A stretch of DNA of 9,431 nucleotides, from assembly GCA_020216655.1 (NCBI GenBank), contig JAIWNU010000177.1, forward strand, positions 1 to 9,431, in the 5' to 3' direction. The notes under the pieces were generated by a model. That model did no database searches, was not told the origin of the DNA, and saw nothing but the letters and a program-made list of their open reading frames with translations. Source of the DNA: Treponema sp. (GTDB lineage Bacteria > Spirochaetota > Spirochaetia > Treponematales > Breznakiellaceae). Made by a program: the position numbers and the translations under genes. How positions within the stretch are numbered: position 1 is the stretch's first letter; each line of letters begins with the position of its first letter. Below, one piece after another: positions 1 to 7,464 of the stretch.

Positions 1-1391
1 ATCATTAATATGGCTTTCCCTTCCGCAGCCAGTTTATTAATAATAGTATATATTTCATATTTAGCACCCACATCGATTCCGCGGGTAGGTTCATCAAGAA
101 TTAGAACATCCGGATTTGCCATGATCCATTTTCCAAGCACCACCTTTTGCTGGTTACCGCCAGAAAGATTCTCCACCCTTTGGGCAAGGCTGGAACACTT
201 TATTTTCAGTTTATTTCGATATTGATTTGTTAGATGGGTCTCGCTATTTTCATCAATAACCGTAAACCGACTGACACTATTTAAGCTGGCCAGGGAAACA
301 TTGGTCCGAATATCATTAATAAGTACCAAACCATAGTTTTTTCTATCTTCTGTTACATATGCAATACCTTGAGCTATGGCTTCCGGTACCGAATTTATTT
401 TTAATTCCTTCCCATTTTTATACAACTTACCTCGATGGTGAACTCCATAGGATTTTCCAAAGATACTCATGGCAATCTCAGTACGTCCCGCACCCATGAG
501 ACCTGCAAAACCGACAACCTCACCTTTTCGTAAGGTGAAGGAAACATCTTTAATAATCTGCCGATCTTCGTTCAGAGGATCATGAACTGTAAGTCCTTCG
601 ACCCTAAAAACTTCTTCACCAATCAAAACCGACCGTTTTGGAAACCGATCAAGGATTTCTCGGCCTACCATACTCTTTATAATACGATCTTCATCAAGTA
701 TTCGATTCTCATTTTCAATTGTTTCAATGACACGGCCATCCCGAATAACGGTTACTGAATCTGCAACTTTAGTAATTTCATTTAATTTATGGGATATTAA
801 AATTGATGTGATACCATGCCCCTTTAATTCAACTAGGAGGTCGAGTAGTTTATTCGATTCTTCATCATTTAACGCAGCGGTTGGTTCATCAAGAATCAGT
901 AATTTTACATTTTTAGAAAGTGCTTTTGCTATTTCGACTAGCTGCTGTTTTCCCACACCAATATCAGCAACAAGTGTATTTGGATTCTCTTCAAGACCAA
1001 CTTTCTTTAATAGTTGCTTTGCTTTAGAAATTGTTTCATCCCAATTTATAATACCATTCTTGGCCTGCTCATTTCCTAAAAATATATTTTCTGCAATAGA
1101 TAAATAGGGTATCAGGGCAAGCTCCTGATGAATAATAACTATTCCGAACGCTTCACTATCACGAATATCCTTAAATTGACATTCCTCGCCCTTAAAAAAT
1201 ATCTTACCCTCATAGGACCCATACGGATACACACCGCTTAATACCTTCATTAAGGTAGATTTCCCCGCGCCATTTTCGCCAACCAGGGCATGTATTTCGT
1301 CGTCGAAAACTGTCAGGCTGACCCGATCCAGGACTCGTACACCAATAAAATTTTTGGTGATGTCTTTCATTTCCAGTATAATTTCAGCCAT
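1..1391 (-). CDS. Sugar ABC transporter ATP-binding protein, GguA/XylG type (partial, C-terminus off the left edge)
   Basis: Cytoplasmic ATPase subunit of a pentose/monosaccharide ABC importer. The minus-strand frame is open from the ATG at 1391 to the window edge, giving 463 residues; the family is about 500-515, so roughly 45 C-terminal residues are missing. It has two ABC domains. Domain 1 has Walker [10 protein letters not shown] (38-46), a Q-loop (IIHQE, 86-90), the degenerate signature IGVGKQQ (144-150) and Walker [12 protein letters not shown] (164-174). Domain 2 has the non-canonical P-loop GLMGAGRTE (297-305), the signature LSGGNQQ (409-415) and Walker [13 protein letters not shown] (429-440). 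One intact and one degenerate site is normal for the RbsA/XylG/MglA family. AAGGA lies about 9 nt before the ATG. It follows the sugar-binding protein after an 89-nt gap, so the two should form one operon with a permease beyond the edge. GguA and XylG cannot be told apart from sequence alone. Confidence 0.93.
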   Translation of the reverse strand, partial: MAEIILEMKDITKNFIGVRVLDRVSLTVFDDEIHALVGENGAGKSTLMKVLSGVYPYGSYEGKIFFKGEECQFKDIRDSEAFGIVIIHQELALIPYLSIAENIFLGNEQAKNGIINWDETISKAKQLLKKVGLEENPNTLVADIGVGKQQLVEIAKALSKNVKLLILDEPTAALNDEESNKLLDLLVELKGHGITSILISHKLNEITKVADSVTVIRDGRVIETIENENRILDEDRIIKSMVGREILDRFPKRSVLIGEEVFRVEGLTVHDPLNEDRQIIKDVSFTLRKGEVVGFAGLMGAGRTEIAMSIFGKSYGVHHRGKLYKNGKELKINSVPEAIAQGIAYVTEDRKNYGLVLINDIRTNVSLASLNSVSRFTVIDENSETHLTNQYRNKLKIKCSSLAQRVENLSGGNQQKVVLGKWIMANPDVLILDEPTRGIDVGAKYEIYTIINKLAAEGKAILM

Positions 1392-1417
1392 TAGTACTGT
1401 CCTTACTGTTTATTCAT

Positions 1418-1429
1418 CGCAACGTACAC
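1418..1429. promoter_or_regulatory. Weak operator-like 12-mer between binding-protein and ATPase genes
   Basis: CGCAACGTACAC matches the site at 2694-2705 (GTTAACGTACAC) at 9 of 12 positions, including the continuous nine bases AACGTACAC. It lies 27 bp upstream of the ATPase start codon. It could be a secondary operator within the operon. With three mismatches at one end, a chance match is possible. Confidence 0.3.
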
Positions 1430-1432
1430 ATA

Positions 1433-1463
1433 GGGCACACCGATAAGCTTTACCGATGTACCC
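1433..1463 (-). other. Intercistronic stem-loop between binding-protein and ATPase genes
   Basis: The minus-strand RNA can fold with GGGUACAUCGG pairing to UCGGUGUGCCC (three G-U pairs), extended inward by UAA/UUA around a short loop. No U-tract follows, so it does not look like a full terminator. In sugar ABC operons, hairpins at this position often protect the binding-protein mRNA so that this subunit is made in excess over the ATPase; that role is inferred here. Confidence 0.5.
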
Positions 1464-1480
1464 AAGACTATTATACCCTA

Positions 1481-2561
1481 TTATTTCAACTGGTCTTCGG
1501 TATAATAACCGCTGCCAATTAACACCTGTTTGTAATTCGAAATATCAACTGATACTGGTTCACACAAATAAGAAGGCACAACCTTTACGCCATTGTTATA
1601 GGTCTTAGTGTCATTCACTTCTGCGGGTTTCCCCTGAAGAACCGCATCAACCATATTTGCAGCCTTTTCCGCGAGCACCCGGGTATCTTTAAATACCGTA
1701 TGGGCCTGTTCGCCAGCAATAATCGATTTTACAGAGGGAAGTTCTGCGTCCTGACCGGTAACAATAGGGAGCTTTTTGCCACCACGACCATAACCGGAAC
1801 TCTTTAATGCGGAAAGGATACCAATAGAAATACCATCATAGGGGGATAACACCGCATCTACATTGGCTGAGGTATAGTAAACGGTAAGAATATTATCCAT
1901 CCGCTGTTGAGCGGTTGCACCATCCCAGCGGAGGGTGGCAACTTTTGCGAACTCAATCTGGCTGGAACGCACCACCAATTTTCCGCTCTTAATATAGGGA
2001 TTCAGCTGATCCATTGCGCCGTTATAAAAGAAATAGGCGTTATTATCGTCGGGAGATCCGGCAAAGATTTCAATATAATAGCCCCTTTCCTTCTTTTAGC
2101 CCGAGCTTCTCAACAATATAACCACCCTGCTGTACACCGACCTTATAATTATCAAAGGTTGCATAATAATCCACATAGGGACTGTTGCGAATAAGCCGAT
2201 CATAAGCGATGACAGGAATCTTTGCTGCGGCAGCTTTCTTTAACACATTGGTTAACGATTCACCATCGATGGACGCAATAACCAAGCAATTAACACCCTT
2301 GGTGATCATGTTTTCCAGCTGGGCAATTTGAGCATCAATGTTATCTTCTGCATATTGAAGATCCACCTTATAGCCTCGCCCTTCCAGAATCTTCCTCATA
2401 TTCCCGCCGTCCTGGATCCACCGTTGAGAAGACTGGGTTGGCATGGCAATACCTACATAAAACTGCTTCCCACCTGCAGCCTGCTGACCATTGGCGAATG
2501 CGCCTACCGCGAGTAGAGAACCGACCAGTACAATACTGGCAAGTCGTACGAATTCCTTCAT
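1481..2561 (-). pseudogene. ChvE/XylF-type periplasmic sugar-binding protein, frameshifted
   Basis: Substrate-binding subunit of the ABC importer encoded with the downstream ATPase. A strong ribosome site (AAGGAG) precedes the ATG at 2561. The N-terminus is a signal peptide, a short basic start then a hydrophobic stretch ending GAFA before NGQQ. Frame 1 gives 163 residues (2561-2070), including GIAMPTQSSQRWIQDGG (37-53) and DRLIRNSPYVDYYATFDN (121-138), and stops just after KEGKG. Frame 2 then continues [28 protein letters not shown] and runs to the stop at 1481. The halves meet in AAAGGGG (minus strand, 2088-2082). Removing one G restores about 359 residues, the normal family size. Both halves are well conserved, so this is either a recent mutation or a homopolymer sequencing error. 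The ligand is probably a pentose such as arabinose or xylose, inferred from context. Confidence 0.88.
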
Positions 2562-2611
2562 ACAAAACTCCTTTTAAAGTGATTTGATTGTTTTAGACTG
2601 AAACGTTAAAT

Positions 2612-2623
2612 GTTATCGTACAC
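2612..2623. promoter_or_regulatory. Operator-like 12-mer in the binding-protein leader
   Basis: GTTATCGTACAC is identical to the 12-mer at 7309-7320 upstream of araA. In both cases its near end lies 31 bp downstream of the predicted -10, about +25 to +36 of the transcript, a position suited to blocking elongation. The half CGTACA resembles the conserved half of AraR operators, and the central CG is also usual for LacI-family sites. The binding protein is not identified. Confidence 0.6.
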
Positions 2624-2653
2624 GCTCAATCTAAAACTTCCGTTTGTGATTAA

Positions 2654-2682
2654 AGCGTACATCTACTTTTCAAATCTGTCAA
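2654..2682 (-). promoter_or_regulatory. Predicted promoter of the sugar-binding protein operon
   Basis: On the minus strand a perfect -35 TTGACA (2682-2677) is followed after 17 bp by TACGCT (2659-2654), a weak -10. The same arrangement (TTGACA-17-TACTCT) stands before araA. Predicted transcription starts near 2647, leaving a leader of about 85 nt that carries the operator-like 12-mer. Confidence 0.55.
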
Positions 2683-2693
2683 ATAAAAAACGC

Positions 2694-2705
2694 GTTAACG
2701 TACAC
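2694..2705. promoter_or_regulatory. Operator-like 12-mer between the divergent promoters
   Basis: GTTAACGTACAC, preceded by CGC, differs from the site at 2612-2623 at one position. It lies upstream of the predicted minus-strand -35 and also upstream of the plus-strand promoter for the DeoR-family gene. Its centre is 82 bp from that of the 2612 site, about eight helical turns, which would allow a looping repressor to hold both. Confidence 0.55.
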
Positions 2706-2723
2706 TTTTTTTCAAAACAAAGA

Positions 2724-2753
2724 TTGCTAAGTACCCTATTTGGGTTGTATGAT
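2724..2753 (+). promoter_or_regulatory. Predicted promoter of the DeoR-family regulator gene
   Basis: TTGCTA (2724-2729), an 18-bp spacer and TATGAT (2748-2753) resemble a sigma-70 promoter. Transcription would start near 2760, leaving a very short leader that still includes the AAGGAG ribosome site at 2763-2768. The -35 is imperfect, so this is tentative. Confidence 0.4.
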
Positions 2754-2774
2754 GGAACTACTAAGGAGTATTGC

Positions 2775-3560
2775 GTGTTTGCCCTTGAACGACATCGAGT
2801 GATTCGAAACTATCTGCTTGAACATAAACAGGTAGATGTCCGCACTCTTACCGAACTACTCTCCGTTTCAGAAGTAACCATCCGTCGAGATTTAGAAAAA
2901 CTGGAAGAAGACCGCTTTTTAGTAAGGACCCACGGGGGCGCGCTTCTGGTTGAAGCAATTCGCGAACCACAGACCATCAGTATATCCAATAAAACCCTTG
3001 AAGCGATTGATATAGGAAGGACCGCAGAACGATTAATTCAACCAGGAGATACGATTCTGATTCTTTCGGGTGATCATTGTATGGCAATGACACAGGCTAT
3101 TAAAGCAATTTCCCCACTTGTAGTTTTAACAAATGATCTATCTATTGCCATGGAACTTGGAAATCATAAAAACAAACAGGTAGTTTTGCTTGGGGGAGAT
3201 TTATCGTCAAAGGAATCAGCCGTATATGGGGCCCTGACATTGGATGATATGAAACGATTCCATGTTAATAGAATGTTTATAACCATAGACGGTTTTAGTG
3301 ACCATTTTGAACTATCCGTATCATCCCAGGAAAAGGCGTTTTTAATCAGAGAAGCAAGAAATAATGCAGAAGAGCTCATTATTCTCTGCAGTGCGGATAA
3401 TTTTAATCGTCACGCCTTTTATTCCTTTGGAACAGCGAAAAGTGGTGATACAATCATAACCGACCGTAAAATTTCAGATAGTTTAAAACAGCAGCTATTC
3501 GAGGCTAATCTTCGGTTGTTTACTACTGTAGACATTTATGAAGGGCCCAAACATGGATAA
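2775..3560 (+). CDS. DeoR-family transcriptional regulator
   Basis: DNA-binding regulator of sugar metabolism, 261 residues, typical for the family. The start chosen is GTG at 2775 because AAGGAG (2763-2768) stands 6 nt before it and the protein then begins FALERHRVIRNYLLEH, the usual DeoR opening. The reading frame is open back to an ATG at 2610, but those 55 residues look non-coding and cover the operator and promoter region. The helix-turn-helix is at about 20-55 (VDVRTLTELLSVSEVTIRRDL, then LVRTHGGAL). The C-terminal sugar-phosphate sensor domain covers about 75-250. The usual ligand loop with a GTT motif reads LSGDHCMA (97-104), and the usual LADSSKF reads LCSADNF (204-210), so the effector may be unusual. 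Its last 8 nt overlap the following ATPase gene, indicating translational coupling. Its target, local or not, is unknown. Confidence 0.88.
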   Translation: MFALERHRVIRNYLLEHKQVDVRTLTELLSVSEVTIRRDLEKLEEDRFLVRTHGGALLVEAIREPQTISISNKTLEAIDIGRTAERLIQPGDTILILSGDHCMAMTQAIKAISPLVVLTNDLSIAMELGNHKNKQVVLLGGDLSSKESAVYGALTLDDMKRFHVNRMFITIDGFSDHFELSVSSQEKAFLIREARNNAEELIILCSADNFNRHAFYSFGTAKSGDTIITDRKISDSLKQQLFEANLRLFTTVDIYEGPKHG

Positions 3561-5010
3561 CCAGCCAATAATTAAACTAGAACAGATTTGCCAAAAAATT
3601 TCTGAAGAGTTTTCCCTCTCTCATATCTTTCTTGAGCTGCATCCAGGAAAGGTTCATGTACTTATCGGAGAAAATGGTTCCGGTAAAACCTGCCTCCTAC
3701 AAATTATTGCAGGCCTTACAAAGGCGGATTCAGGCCAAATACACTTTATACGTAATAAAATTAACACCCTCTATCTTCCACAGGAACCACAGGTATTTGA
3801 AAATCTCTCTGTTGCTGAAAACGTATTTTTCAGCTCCTATCCACTATCCTGGAATGGGTCTATTAATTTTCTAAAAATTAGTAAAATAACCAGGATACTA
3901 TTTAATGACCTTGGCATAGATCTTAAACCGCAGACCCTGGTACGCCAGCTGGGTTATGCTCAACGACAATTGTTATCTGCAGCAAAGGCATTAGTATTTA
4001 ATTGGGATGTGGTTATTTTCGATGAACCATCTGCGGCCCTTGGAGAACCGGAACGGCTGATACTTTTTAACATAATCCAGAAGGTCAAAGAAAAGGGAAC
4101 CAGTGTACTGTATGTAACCCACCGTCTCGATGAACTATTTAAAATTGGAGATGAAGTTTCAGTAATACGACAGGGAACCATTCTTGGAACAAAATCCGTT
4201 TCAGCAATTGACAAACGAAGCATCGTCAGGTTGATGACCGGAAAATCTCTTCTAGAACGATATCCACGTTTTGAACGGCCCCTGGGGAATCCATTACTTC
4301 AGGTTGAACATCTTTCCTGTTCACCTATTTTAAATGATATCTCCTTCTCACTTTACAAAAAAGAAATCCTTGGTATTACCGGCCTTATGGGTTCGGGTCG
4401 TACAAAACTTGCCCACTGTCTGTTTGGCGAAGAACCCATTTCATCCGGAAAGATCATGCTATACGGAAAAGAAATCAGCCTTTACTCGCCTATCGACGCT
4501 TTAAAGAATGGGATAGCCCTGATCCCTGAAGATCGCAGTATCAATTCAATTTTGCATTATCAAAATTTACTATTAAATATTACTATCGCATCATTAGATC
4601 GATTTAAGGGACTTACGGGGCTCCAAACCGGAAGAATGTTTCACACTGTGCGAAAATACAGCGATCACATCGGTATTAAAACCGGTAATGTGAATGACTA
4701 TCCTGATTCCTATTCTGGGGGAAACCAGCAGAAAGTCGCCCTCGCCCGCTGGCTGGCTTACCGGGCGGACATTTATATTTTTGATGAACCCAGCCGGGGC
4801 ATCGATGTCTCTTCCAAAATCGATCTGTACAATGCAATAAATGATATTGTTGTGAAAAATGGTTCGGTTATTCTGATTTCCTCCGATATTGAAGAAATTA
4901 TTGGTATGTGTGATAGGATTCTCGTTCTAACCGCCGGTACTATCGTTGCAGAAATTAATCATAAAGAAGCAACCCCGGAGCGTATTTTAAAATACGCAAC
5001 CCGGGGTTAG
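3553..5010 (+). CDS. Sugar ABC transporter ATP-binding protein, RbsA/AraG-like, second copy
   Basis: A second double-domain ATPase of the monosaccharide ABC importer class, 485 residues from the ATG at 3553. That start overlaps the regulator stop by 8 nt and has AAGGG upstream; the in-frame ATG at 3538 has no ribosome site. Domain 1 has Walker A GENGSGKT (39-46), a Q-loop (LPQEP, 75-79), a strongly altered signature LGYAQRQ (133-139), Walker B VVIFDEPSAAL (153-163) and switch His in VTHR (188-191). Domain 2 has GLMGSGRTK (277-285), the signature YSGGNQQK (387-394) and Walker B IYIFDEPSRGID (407-418). The stretch between Walker A and the Q-loop is about 20 residues shorter than in RbsA or XylG, which accounts for most of its small size. 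No binding protein or permease lies beside it, so its partner is unknown. Its last codons form a large inverted repeat facing araD. Confidence 0.9.
   Translation: MDNQPIIKLEQICQKISEEFSLSHIFLELHPGKVHVLIGENGSGKTCLLQIIAGLTKADSGQIHFIRNKINTLYLPQEPQVFENLSVAENVFFSSYPLSWNGSINFLKISKITRILFNDLGIDLKPQTLVRQLGYAQRQLLSAAKALVFNWDVVIFDEPSAALGEPERLILFNIIQKVKEKGTSVLYVTHRLDELFKIGDEVSVIRQGTILGTKSVSAIDKRSIVRLMTGKSLLERYPRFERPLGNPLLQVEHLSCSPILNDISFSLYKKEILGITGLMGSGRTKLAHCLFGEEPISSGKIMLYGKEISLYSPIDALKNGIALIPEDRSINSILHYQNLLLNITIASLDRFKGLTGLQTGRMFHTVRKYSDHIGIKTGNVNDYPDSYSGGNQQKVALARWLAYRADIYIFDEPSRGIDVSSKIDLYNAINDIVVKNGSVILISSDIEEIIGMCDRILVLTAGTIVAEINHKEATPERILKYATRG
4971..5008. terminator. Large inverted repeat at the convergent ATPase/araD gene ends
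   Basis: The outer arms AACCCCGG (4971-4978) and CCGGGGTT (5001-5008) enclose an 18-bp perfect palindrome (4980-4997, GCGTATTTT/AAAATACGC). The element lies within the last codons of the plus-strand ATPase and 13 nt past the araD stop. The two genes converge with only 10 nt between stop codons, so a bidirectional termination hairpin is the likely role. Only a weak U-rich stretch follows on the minus strand and none on the plus strand, so it may instead protect 3' ends. Confidence 0.5.
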
Positions 5011-5020
5011 TAGTAAAAGG

Positions 5021-5731
5021 TTACCGATCGATTTGTTGGCCGTAATAGGCATGGGCACCATGCTTTCGGTCATAATGTTTCTGTACAATGTATGCCGGGA
5101 GACCCACTATCCTCGGATTCAATACACCGGTTACATATGCCATCTTACAAATCTCCTCCAACACTGCCGCATGGTAGACCGATTTTGCCGCGGAAGGGCC
5201 CCAGGTAAAGGGACCATGGCCCGCCACAAGCACCATGGGAATTTCCTGAGGATCCAGCTTTTGCTTCCGAAAGGTATCTACAATGAGGTTACCTGTCTCC
5301 TCTTCGTAATCCCGTGCGAGGGCATCCTGGCTTATATAATCCGTACAGGGAATTGGATGGATACAGTGATCCGCATGGGTAGTTCCCAAGACCGGTACAG
5401 ACCTGCAAGCCTGAGCCCAGGCCACCGCATAGGTAGAATGGGTATGGGTAACACCGGCAATTCCAGGAAAAGAGCGGTACAAAATGAGGTGAGTTTTGGT
5501 GTCCGATGAAGGATTGAGGCTCCCATCAACCTTTTTCCCCTCCAGGTCCACAATGACCATGTCCGCAGCCTTGAGGTCCTCATAGGCAACCCCCGAGGGT
5601 TTTATCGCAAAAACCGCCCGATCTGCATCAAAGGCCGAAACGTTTCCCCAGGTATACAATGCAAGGGAGCGGCGCGGGATCTCCATATTTGCCTCGTAGG
5701 CCGCTTCCCTTAGGCTCTTGTAGGGATCCAT
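5021..5731 (-). CDS. araD: L-ribulose-5-phosphate 4-epimerase
   Basis: Cytoplasmic zinc enzyme converting L-ribulose 5-phosphate to D-xylulose 5-phosphate, the last step of bacterial arabinose catabolism before the pentose phosphate pathway. It has 236 residues, against 231 in E. coli AraD, and aligns along its whole length. Class II aldolase features are clear: TWGNVSAFD (27-35), IKPSG (43-47), SSD (75-77), zinc ligands H96 and H98 in THTHS and H172 in AGHGPF, and near the end KHGAHAYYGQ with Y230 at the position of the catalytic tyrosine. The start at 5731 follows the araA stop by 9 nt, with its ribosome site (AAGG) overlapping the araA stop region, so the pair are co-transcribed. UlaF/SgbE paralogues act on the same substrate, but linkage to araA supports AraD. 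Confidence 0.96.
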   Translation of the reverse strand: MDPYKSLREAAYEANMEIPRRSLALYTWGNVSAFDADRAVFAIKPSGVAYEDLKAADMVIVDLEGKKVDGSLNPSSDTKTHLILYRSFPGIAGVTHTHSTYAVAWAQACRSVPVLGTTHADHCIHPIPCTDYISQDALARDYEEETGNLIVDTFRKQKLDPQEIPMVLVAGHGPFTWGPSAAKSVYHAAVLEEICKMAYVTGVLNPRIVGLPAYIVQKHYDRKHGAHAYYGQQIDR

Positions 5732-5740
5732 GGCTCTACC

Positions 5741-7237
5741 TTACCGCTTTGACCAGTAGGCTTCTGCCCAGCGCAGTTCATCCCGCAGGCGCACCGGATC
5801 GGTGTTCTTGTTGATGACCACAAGCTCTATGCCCATGATTTCCGCCCAGTCCCGCAGATACTCGGTTCCAATAGCCAATGAGAATGCGGAGTGATGAGCT
5901 CCCCCTGCAAGGATCCAGCTTTCGGCCGCATCTTTCAGGTTTGGATAGGGTTTCCAGAGCACCCGGGCTACCGGCAGCTTCGGCATGGGCTGTTCAATTT
6001 TGATTGATTCAACCTCGTTGACCACCAGACGGAACCGGTCCCCCAGATCGATGAGTGAAGCGCAGACCGCGGGGCCCGAAGCGGCATCAAAGACCATACG
6101 GGCGGGGTCCTTTTTGCCGCCGATCCCCAGGGGATGCACTTCTAAACGGGGCTTTCGAGCCGCAATGGAGGGGCAGACTTCGAGCATGTGGGCACCGAGA
6201 ATGGCCTCCTTTCCGGGCTCAAAGTGATAGGTATAGTCTTCCATAAAGGAAGTACCTCCGGGCAGCCCTGCGGCCATGACCTTTACGGCCCGCACAAGCT
6301 GGGCAGTTTTCCAGTCCCCTTCGGCCCCGAAACCATAACCCTGTTCCATGAGCCGCTGGACCGCCAAGCCAGGGAGCTGCTCAAGGCCATGCAGGTCCTG
6401 GAAGGTAGTTGTAAATGCCTTGGCACCCTGGGCTTCCAAGAAACGCTTCATCCCTAGTTCATACCGGGCCTGGTCGCGGATTGCCTTGAGGGCATCCTTA
6501 TTCGACTTAAGTTCTTGGCCAAACTCATATTTGGCTTCGTATTCACGCAGGAGGTCATCAACTTCTTGTTCGGAAACAGAAGAAATGCTGTGGACCAAAT
6601 CTCCTATTCCCCAGCCGTTTACCTGCCAGCCAAACTGGATCTGGGCAGCCACTTTGTCGCCCTCGGTGACGGCCACTTCCCGCATGTTGTCTCCCCAGCG
6701 GACAACCGTACTGTGCTGCCCATCGGCCACAGCCGCCGCGACCCGCATCCAGACACCGATTTTTCTGCGCACCTCAGGATCTTCCCAGTGTCCGACCACA
6801 ATCTTACGGGGAAGCCGCATCCGTGCATGGATAAAGCCGTGTTCCCGGTCCCCATGGGCAGATTGATTCAGGTTCATAAAATCCATATCGATGCTTGCCC
6901 AGGGAATATCCCGGTTATATTGGGTATGCAGGTGCAGAAGCGGTTTTCTGTTTATCGCAAGGCCGGAAATCCACATTTTAGAGGGCGAGAAGGTATGCAT
7001 CCAGGTGATGATACCAGCGCAGTTAGGATCCGCATTGGCTTCTTCGAATAACTTTCGAATTCCTGAAGGGGTAAGCACTGTGGGTTTTAGGACCAGAGTT
7101 CCCGGAAGCAGCGGGTCCCTCACCATACCGGCAACCATCTTTTTTGCATGTTCCGAAACCTGCGCAAGCGTCGCGTCACCATACAGGTCCTGGCTGCCAA
7201 CCACAAACCAGAACGTATAGTTTTTTAACGTATCCAT
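5741..7237 (-). CDS. araA: L-arabinose isomerase
   Basis: Interconverts L-arabinose and L-ribulose, the first cytoplasmic step of the pathway; a Mn-dependent enzyme. The start is the ATG at 7237, preceded by AGGAGG at about 7 nt. An upstream in-frame ATG (7306) would add 23 residues unlike the family. The 498-residue protein matches E. coli AraA (500) end to end, opening NYTFWFVVGSQDLYG and including HTFSPSKMWI, SIDMDFMNLNQSAHG and GDNMREVAVTEGDKV. The metal and catalytic residues fall at family positions: E306 (GAEGD), E333 (FMEDYTYHF), H350 (AHMLEVCPS) and H449 (GGAHH). It is first in an araA-araD operon. The predicted promoter and two operator-like 12-mers lie 70-140 bp upstream, consistent with induction by arabinose. 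No araB follows. Confidence 0.97.
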   Translation of the reverse strand: MDTLKNYTFWFVVGSQDLYGDATLAQVSEHAKKMVAGMVRDPLLPGTLVLKPTVLTPSGIRKLFEEANADPNCAGIITWMHTFSPSKMWISGLAINRKPLLHLHTQYNRDIPWASIDMDFMNLNQSAHGDREHGFIHARMRLPRKIVVGHWEDPEVRRKIGVWMRVAAAVADGQHSTVVRWGDNMREVAVTEGDKVAAQIQFGWQVNGWGIGDLVHSISSVSEQEVDDLLREYEAKYEFGQELKSNKDALKAIRDQARYELGMKRFLEAQGAKAFTTTFQDLHGLEQLPGLAVQRLMEQGYGFGAEGDWKTAQLVRAVKVMAAGLPGGTSFMEDYTYHFEPGKEAILGAHMLEVCPSIAARKPRLEVHPLGIGGKKDPARMVFDAASGPAVCASLIDLGDRFRLVVNEVESIKIEQPMPKLPVARVLWKPYPNLKDAAESWILAGGAHHSAFSLAIGTEYLRDWAEIMGIELVVINKNTDPVRLRDELRWAEAYWSKR

Positions 7238-7274
7238 ATAAAACCTCCTCTCTGTTCTGCAAAGAGCTAGATTA

Positions 7275-7307
7275 CTTGCATATATGTCTAAGAAATACAC
7301 ATGCAAG
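7275..7307 (-). other. Inverted repeat in the araA leader
   Basis: CTTGCAT (7275-7281) and ATGCAAG (7301-7307) form a 7-bp inverted repeat with a 19-nt loop in the untranslated leader, between the operator-like site and the araA ribosome site. It could fold in mRNA or serve as a protein site; nothing here distinguishes these. Confidence 0.3.
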
Positions 7308-7308
7308 C

Positions 7309-7320
7309 GTTATCGTACAC
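7309..7320. promoter_or_regulatory. Operator-like 12-mer in the araA leader
   Basis: GTTATCGTACAC is an exact copy of the 12-mer at 2612-2623 and sits at the same distance (31 bp) from its predicted -10. Matching sequence and spacing at two promoters of related genes is good evidence for a shared regulator. Confidence 0.62.
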
Positions 7321-7332
7321 CCACTTTTGTGC

Positions 7333-7344
7333 GTTAACGAACAC
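7333..7344. promoter_or_regulatory. Second operator-like 12-mer at the araA transcription start
   Basis: GTTAACGAACAC, flanked by GC on both sides, lies 24 bp from the first site, covering the predicted start of transcription. It is a close variant of the 2694 site with one change. Two sites about two helical turns apart suggest cooperative repressor binding. Confidence 0.55.
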
Positions 7345-7350
7345 GCTTAA

Positions 7351-7379
7351 AGAGTAAACCATACGAGCAGCATTGTCAA
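7351..7379 (-). promoter_or_regulatory. Predicted araA-araD promoter
   Basis: On the minus strand TTGACA (7379-7374), a 17-bp spacer and TACTCT (7356-7351) form a promoter with a perfect -35 and a weak -10. A -10 shifted by one base (TTTACT) would fit about as well. Transcription starts near 7344, inside the second operator-like site. Confidence 0.6.
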
Positions 7380-7415
7380 GAAATAGAGATGTTGATTGAT
7401 GAATAGAGAAGATTT

Positions 7416-7464
7416 AAAAAAAATTTTTTTCAAACTTGACCAAATAAAAGTCCGACCGTAGAAT
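7416..7464 (+). promoter_or_regulatory. Strong-looking plus-strand promoter with no evident gene
   Basis: An A8T7 tract (7416-7430) lies just upstream of TTGACC (7436-7441), followed by a 17-bp spacer and TAGAAT (7459-7464). The A/T tract is placed like an UP element. It diverges from the araA promoter. Transcription would begin near 7471 and head towards the 3' end of intI, where no convincing gene is found. Confidence 0.5.

Noticed and set aside
1408..1420. 13-base repeat GTTTATTCATCGC shared with 7510-7522
   Set aside because: About one such match is expected by chance in a window this size, and the flanks do not match.
2070..2092. Programmed ribosomal frameshift in the binding-protein gene at AAAGGGG
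   Set aside because: The heptamer reads A AAG GGG, which suits -1 slippage, but the frame needed downstream is +1 (or -2). No family precedent is known to me, so mutation or sequencing error is simpler.
2610..2774. Longer DeoR-family start at ATG 2610
   Set aside because: The extra 55 residues do not resemble the family, have no ribosome site and would cover the operator and promoter region. GTG at 2775 has an ideal AAGGAG.
7238..7306. Longer AraA start at ATG 7306
   Set aside because: The added 23 residues are unlike AraA, and AGGAGG stands directly before the ATG at 7237.
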